From the NCBI RefSeq assembly GCF_003627815.1, contig NZ_CP032698.1:558001-622000 (forward strand): a DNA stretch of 64,000 nucleotides. The letters run 5' to 3'. Shown here piece by piece: positions 59,682 through 64,000 of the stretch. The DNA is from Streptomyces hundungensis. GTDB lineage: Bacteria; Actinomycetota; Actinomycetes; Streptomycetales; Streptomycetaceae. Under the pieces are notes generated by a model. That model had not been told where the DNA came from. It searched no databases and saw nothing but the letters and a program-made list of their open reading frames with translations. Position 1 is the first letter of the stretch, and each line of letters opens with the position of its first letter. The position numbers were made by a program, and so were the translations under genes.

Positions 59682-62600
59682 CTACTTCGGAATCACCCAT
59701 GAGCAGCCGGCCTGGAAGCTGCACTGGCCTCCGAGCGTGGTCGGGCCCTGCGGAGCCCAGCCGGCGCCGCCGGCCCAGCCTCCGTAGTAGTAGTAGCCGC
59801 CGGAACTGCGCTGTCCCACACCGCCGCTGGCGCCCCACGGTCCGTCCGCCACGGTGGCGCCGCCCAGCTGGATCTTCTGGTCACTGGGCTTGGCGGTGTT
59901 CCAGCCGGCGGAGACCCCGAAGTAGGCCCCGAACTTTCCCGGGAAGAGCGACTTGGCGCCCTTGATGGTGTCGAAGGTCATGCCGCCCGACACCCCGACC
60001 GACACATTGCCGTTCTGGAACCCGCCGCTGACGCAGAGCATCAGACAGAACGACCCACTCACATAGACGTGTTCCCAGAGCTGTTCCTGAAGGGTCGTCC
60101 CCGACTTCGTGTACGGGTCGTCCGTGCTCTCCTTGCCCTTGCCCGTTCCCATGACCGCGATCATGTTGAGGGTCTGGTCGGCCTTGGAGCCCTTCTTGGG
60201 GCTGCCGAGGAGGCCCGAGTCACCGGCGTCGCTACAGAAGTGCGCCATCTTGTCGCTGGCGGCGGACATGGAGCACTCCTGCCTGATCCAGTCCGCGATG
60301 AGCCGTTTGTACGTGGGCAGTTTCTTGCTGCCTCCGGGGTTGCGGCTGAGCAGTTCGCGGTAGGTCGGCACCCGCACCCCGTCGAGGGTGGGTCGGCCGT
60401 CGTCGCTCTTGCCGTTGTCCATCGTGCCGGTGTGCGACGAGCCCTGGGGACCGCAGGGCACGCCCTGCACGCCCGCGCACTCTTCCTTGGTGCAGTTGCG
60501 CAGGTCGTAGCTGCACGAGTTCTGGGTGCCGGGCGGGTCGGTGCCCGCCGGATCGGAGAGGTTGACCGGGTTGTCGTTGCTGTAGGAGTAGCCGTTCCAC
60601 TGCTGCGGCTGGTTCTCGTCCAGCACGGGGTCGGGGTTGATGAAGCGGCCCGAGGCGGGCTGGTACTCGCGGGCTCCGAGGTTGGTGAGGCCGGTGGCCA
60701 CGTCCTGGGTGCCGCCGACGAAGCCGTGTTCGCCGGCCCATCGGGAGGGCTGGGTGCCGCGTGGCACGCCGAACGGGTCGGCCGGTCGTCTCGTCTCCGC
60801 CAGCGAGGCCGAGTCGAGGGCGAGCACCGCGGTGCCGTGGTGGTCGCTGGTCTGCCAGGTGAGGCCGGTCCCCTGCCGTACGGCGGTGAGGCCGTTGGGC
60901 AGGGCGTAGGTGCGGGTCGCGGTGAGGGCGCCGGTGGTGGTGTCCAGGGTCAGGTCGTCCGGCCCCACGTGGAGGGTGCTTCTGCCGGGGTCGTGCCGGA
61001 TGAGCTGGTTGCCGGTGGCGTCATAGACGTAACTCGTCGCGGTGGAGGCCCCGTTGGGGGTGAGTGAGGTCAGTTCGGACTGGGCGTCCCAGGTGAGGCT
61101 GGTGGTACCGGAGGGGGTGGTGATCGCGGTGGTGTTGCCGGTGGCGTCGTACTGGTAGGAGCTGGTGCCGGGGTTGCCGGGACCGCTGCTGTCGGTGGAG
61201 AGCAGGGCGTGGGCGCCTCCGGTGCCGCCCCCGGTGTTCGGGGCGGTGGTGGGCTGGTTGTTCTGTCCCGCGGGGGCGAATGTCTGGGTGGTGGTGATGT
61301 CCTTGCCGGTGTCGCCGCTGATGTCGTGCTGGGTGAGCCCGGTGCGGTTGCCCGTGCGGTCGTAGGCGTACGACGTCCAGTACGCGGCCGGGCCGCGCAC
61401 GGTGGTCCTGCCTGCCGGGGCCCCGCTGGTGGGGGTGGCGTTCTTGCAGCCGCCGGTGCCGGGCACGGAGGGCTGCGGTTTGGCGGTGACGCCGCCGGTG
61501 TCGGTCCAGGCGCTGGTCAGCCGGCCGAGGTAGTCGTAGCCGAAGCACTGGAGGTCGGTCTGGGCCGGGGTGTTGTCGGGGACGTTCTGGATCGCGGTGA
61601 TCTGCCCGGCCGCGTTGCGGCTGTAGGAGGTCTGCTGGACGGCGCCGGTGGCGGCGGTCTGCTTGTCGACCCAGGAGGACAGGAGGTTGCCGGTGGCCTG
61701 GTCGTAGGTGTCGGTGACGACGACCTCGGTGCCCCACGGGTTGACGGTGGTGCGCACCGCCCGGCCGAAGGCGTCGTAGTCGCTGGACAGGTCGTAGGTG
61801 GTGGTCGGCGAACCGAAGCTGAGCAGTGGTCCGTTGACGTCGTAGCTGTAGGTGAGTGACTCGGCGGGCAGATCGCCGCGGGCGTCCGTCGTCGAGGCGG
61901 TGAGGTCTCCGGTGAACGGGTTGAACGTGGACGTCGACTTGTAAGCGCGGGCGAGGGCGCCTTCCTGACCGGGGATGGTGACGGTGGTCGCGGTCGCCCG
62001 GTAGCCGAGGTCGTAGGCGGTGACCTCGCTGGTGTACGCCTGGTCCGTCCTGCCGTCCACGAAGCGGCTCGACTTCACGGCCTGGCCCTTGGCGCCGCTG
62101 ACGCTGTCATAGGTCCAGGCCGAGACCGGGACCCGGTCGGTGGACGGGGGCGTGGTGCTGTAGGAGGCGGTCTTGCGGCCGAGCAGGTCGTAGTCGTAGC
62201 TCAGGACCTGCTTGCGGGCGTCGGTGGCCGTCGTGAGGCGGCCGTCGGCGTCATAGGTGCGGCTGGCGGCGCCGGTGTCCGGGTCGCTCGCGGCGACCTG
62301 GTGGCCGCGCAGGTCGTAGCCGTAGGACCAGTGGTTCTTGGTGGTGCCGTCGGTGCGGCCGGCCGTCTTGCCGTCGGGTGTGTAGGTCAGCCTGGTGATG
62401 TCGGCGTCGAGCGGGCTGCCGGTCGCCGTGGGCGTCGTGTACTGCCACAGCTCGTGCGTGCGGCCCAGGGTGTCGGTGACGGTGGTGGTGGGGGTGCCGC
62501 CCTGGGGCGGTGTGGTGTCGGTGCGGTCCGCGCCCGGGTAGGCCTTGGTGGTGCGCCACTGCTCGACGGCGTACGAGGAGAAGACGGTTGCCGTCGGGCG

Positions 62601-64000
62601 GCCCCGGCCGTCGAAGAGGGTGCCGGTCTCGCCGGGCACCTGCTTGTCGTCGACGGTGACCAGGCCCGTGCCGGGGGCGTCGGTGTCGTCGTAGTAAGGG
62701 GAGCGGGTCTCGACGGTCCAGCCGTGCGAGTCGTACAGCGTGTCGGTGATGACGCGGCCGGTGTAGGCGGAGATGCCGGGCGTCGTCTGGGTCTGCCGGC
62801 TGCGGCCCGATCCGTCGTAGAGGGTGACGGACTTGGCGTAGTGCGCGCCGTCGTTCTGGAGGGTGGAGGTGGTGACCGCGGACGGCGCCGTGCTGCCGTT
62901 CACCGCGTACGCGAAGGTGGTGTTCGCCTTCTGGGTGGTGGTGCGGCCCGGCTGCCACACCGCGGTGAGCCGGCCGAGCGCGTCATATGTCTTGGTGGTG
63001 GCCCGGCCGTTCATGTCGGAGCTGGTGAGTTCCTGGTCGCGGCCCACATCGAGGGTGGTGGTCGCGGTCCAGTCGGTGGCGGAGCCGGGCGCGGGGCTGG
63101 TGACGGTGATGGTTGCGGGCACCTCACCCGGCTTGGCGGGCAGGTAACTCGTGCTGGTGGTGGCCCCGTTGGGGTGCTGGGTGTCGGTGGCGTTGGGATC
63201 GGTGACCGAGGTGGCGCGGCCGTAGTCGTCGTACACACTGGTCTTGGTGGTGACGTAGACGGGGTTGCCCGAGGCGTCGTAGTGGTCGAGTTCCTGGGCG
63301 GCCGTGGCGTCGCCCTGGCTGCCCGCCTTGCCGAAGGGCTGGCTGTCGTAGAGCGTCCGATCGGCCTTGACGGTGTTGTCCTTGGCGGGAGTCGCGGTGC
63401 AGGCCCCGGCGCCGTACAGCGTCTTCACCTCGTCCGCGAGTCCGGTGATGAGGGGGTCGCCGCTCGTGGCGTACGAGGTGAGGGTGCACTGGTCGGGCTC
63501 GCCGTCGGCGGCCGTGAGGACGCTCGTGGTGCGGTTGGCGTGGCCGGCGTCACTCTTGGTCGTGGTGGTCTTGGTGCGCCAACTCCCGTCCGCCTTCCGC
63601 TCCTTGGAGGTCTCGGCGACGGCGGTGGCCCGGTAGCGGGCCACGAGGTCGGGCAGCCCGGAGCCGCGTACGTGCGTCGCCGTGGTGCTCGGGGCGGTGG
63701 CGTCGGTGACGGTGTACGCGGCGAGTGCGCCGCCCGCCTTGTCGTAGGTGTCGCTCTCCAGGGCCGACCCGGAGAGCCAGTCGGCGTCGGTGACCTGCTC
63801 GCCGAGCGCGTCGGCGACCTTGACCGAGCGGGTGGCGCCGCCCGGCAGGGTGTCACCGTCCATGCCTTGCAGATACTTGGTCACCATCTGGGTGACCGGC
63901 CCGTCCTGACCGTCGCCGGTGGTGGTCATGACGGTGGCGAAGCCGCGGAACTGGTCCCACGTTCGGGTCTTGGGGTCGATGACCTCACTGGTCCCGTAGT
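59682..64000 (-). CDS. RHS-repeat protein, 5' end beyond the window
   Basis: The frame is open to the right edge, so the N-terminus and start are missing; about 1439 residues are seen. Many YD-type repeats occur (TYDALGRLTAVWQPG, SYDYDLLGRKTASY, DYDAFGRAVRTTVN, YQYDATGNTTAI). The RHS core ends with FINPDP, NGYSYSNDNPVNLSDPAG. The last 286 residues differ from the core: a Cys-containing linker, then a Gly-rich segment (SVGVSGGMTFDT, GAYFGVSAGW, GGYYYYGGWAGGAGW). This layout matches polymorphic toxins, where the core forms a shell around a variable C-terminal toxin. The tip family is not one I recognise. Confidence 0.85.
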   Translation of the reverse strand, partial: YGTSEVIDPKTRTWDQFRGFATVMTTTGDGQDGPVTQMVTKYLQGMDGDTLPGGATRSVKVADALGEQVTDADWLSGSALESDTYDKAGGALAAYTVTDATAPSTTATHVRGSGLPDLVARYRATAVAETSKERKADGSWRTKTTTTKSDAGHANRTTSVLTAADGEPDQCTLTSYATSGDPLITGLADEVKTLYGAGACTATPAKDNTVKADRTLYDSQPFGKAGSQGDATAAQELDHYDASGNPVYVTTKTSVYDDYGRATSVTDPNATDTQHPNGATTSTSYLPAKPGEVPATITVTSPAPGSATDWTATTTLDVGRDQELTSSDMNGRATTKTYDALGRLTAVWQPGRTTTQKANTTFAYAVNGSTAPSAVTTSTLQNDGAHYAKSVTLYDGSGRSRQTQTTPGISAYTGRVITDTLYDSHGWTVETRSPYYDDTDAPGTGLVTVDDKQVPGETGTLFDGRGRPTATVFSSYAVEQWRTTKAYPGADRTDTTPPQGGTPTTTVTDTLGRTHELWQYTTPTATGSPLDADITRLTYTPDGKTAGRTDGTTKNHWSYGYDLRGHQVAASDPDTGAASRTYDADGRLTTATDARKQVLSYDYDLLGRKTASYSTTPPSTDRVPVSAWTYDSVSGAKGQAVKSSRFVDGRTDQAYTSEVTAYDLGYRATATTVTIPGQEGALARAYKSTSTFNPFTGDLTASTTDARGDLPAESLTYSYDVNGPLLSFGSPTTTYDLSSDYDAFGRAVRTTVNPWGTEVVVTDTYDQATGNLLSSWVDKQTAATGAVQQTSYSRNAAGQITAIQNVPDNTPAQTDLQCFGYDYLGRLTSAWTDTGGVTAKPQPSVPGTGGCKNATPTSGAPAGRTTVRGPAAYWTSYAYDRTGNRTGLTQHDISGDTGKDITTTQTFAPAGQNNQPTTAPNTGGGTGGAHALLSTDSSGPGNPGTSSYQYDATGNTTAITTPSGTTSLTWDAQSELTSLTPNGASTATSYVYDATGNQLIRHDPGRSTLHVGPDDLTLDTTTGALTATRTYALPNGLTAVRQGTGLTWQTSDHHGTAVLALDSASLAETRRPADPFGVPRGTQPSRWAGEHGFVGGTQDVATGLTNLGAREYQPASGRFINPDPVLDENQPQQWNGYSYSNDNPVNLSDPAGTDPPGTQNSCSYDLRNCTKEECAGVQGVPCGPQGSSHTGTMDNGKSDDGRPTLDGVRVPTYRELLSRNPGGSKKLPTYKRLIADWIRQECSMSAASDKMAHFCSDAGDSGLLGSPKKGSKADQTLNMIAVMGTGKGKESTDDPYTKSGTTLQEQLWEHVYVSGSFCLMLCVSGGFQNGNVSVGVSGGMTFDTIKGAKSLFPGKFGAYFGVSAGWNTAKPSDQKIQLGGATVADGPWGASGGVGQRSSGGYYYYGGWAGGAGWAPQGPTTLGGQCSFQAGCSWVIPK

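Overview
The window is high-GC, gene-dense actinobacterial DNA, almost certainly from a Streptomyces chromosome arm. The reasons are GTG and TTG starts, purine-rich ribosome binding sites, long GC hairpins between genes, many oxygenases and regulators, modular NRPS/PKS genes, an AfsA-family gene, MmyB-type regulators and an RHS protein. I saw no tRNA, rRNA, CRISPR array or phage. All calls come from reading the sequence by eye.

Layout. (1) 0.3-2.7 kb: a phospholipase D/cardiolipin synthase-like enzyme and a lipoprotein. (2) 3.0-12.1 kb: a compact lipid-oxidation island. It holds a FabF-type ketosynthase, a PlsC-type acyltransferase, a cytochrome P450, a cyclooxygenase-like haem dioxygenase, a small helical protein, a lipase fused to an acetoacetate-decarboxylase-like domain, and a fatty acid desaturase. 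An alpha/beta hydrolase with an Asp nucleophile follows. I read this as a candidate bacterial oxylipin (prostanoid-like) pathway: make and desaturate an acyl chain, release it, dioxygenate it, then rearrange the hydroperoxide on a P450 that lacks the monooxygenase acid-alcohol pair. (3) 13.3-16.2 kb: a broken TetR gene, a DHFR-like reductase, a decayed IS transposase, a VOC protein and an ABM-domain membrane protein. (4) 17.0-30.4 kb: two coupled megasynthase genes. The first is C-A-T-TE. The second is A-T-C-A-T-KS-KR-ACP-TE with no acyltransferase; its A-domain pocket residues suggest an Ile/Val-like residue followed by Pro.

(5) 30.7-37.8 kb, minus strand: a PhzF-like protein, a hypothetical protein, GalE, a TauE/SafE exporter, a TauD-type dioxygenase, a flavin monooxygenase fused in frame to an alpha/beta hydrolase, and a SnoaL-like protein. 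They diverge from (6) 38.0-45.1 kb, plus strand: a DHA2 exporter, a second flavin monooxygenase, a KAS III-like enzyme, an AfsA-family synthase, a HAD phosphatase and a canonical KAS III. The AfsA/phosphatase pair resembles the core of butyrolactone/methylenomycin-furan-type signal synthesis. (7) 45.2-53.2 kb: a LysR regulator with a clear operator, an MDR and an SDR oxidoreductase, a DyP-like protein, two MmyB-type XRE regulators, and a TetR/SDR divergent pair.

(8) 53.4-57.9 kb: stress and housekeeping genes: a hypothetical protein, a PP2C-type phosphatase, a CBS protein, a DEAD-box RNA helicase and a cold-shock protein with strong leader and terminator hairpins. (9) 58.4-64 kb: a quinone oxidoreductase-like MDR, a small membrane protein, and the 3' part of an RHS-repeat gene running off the right edge.
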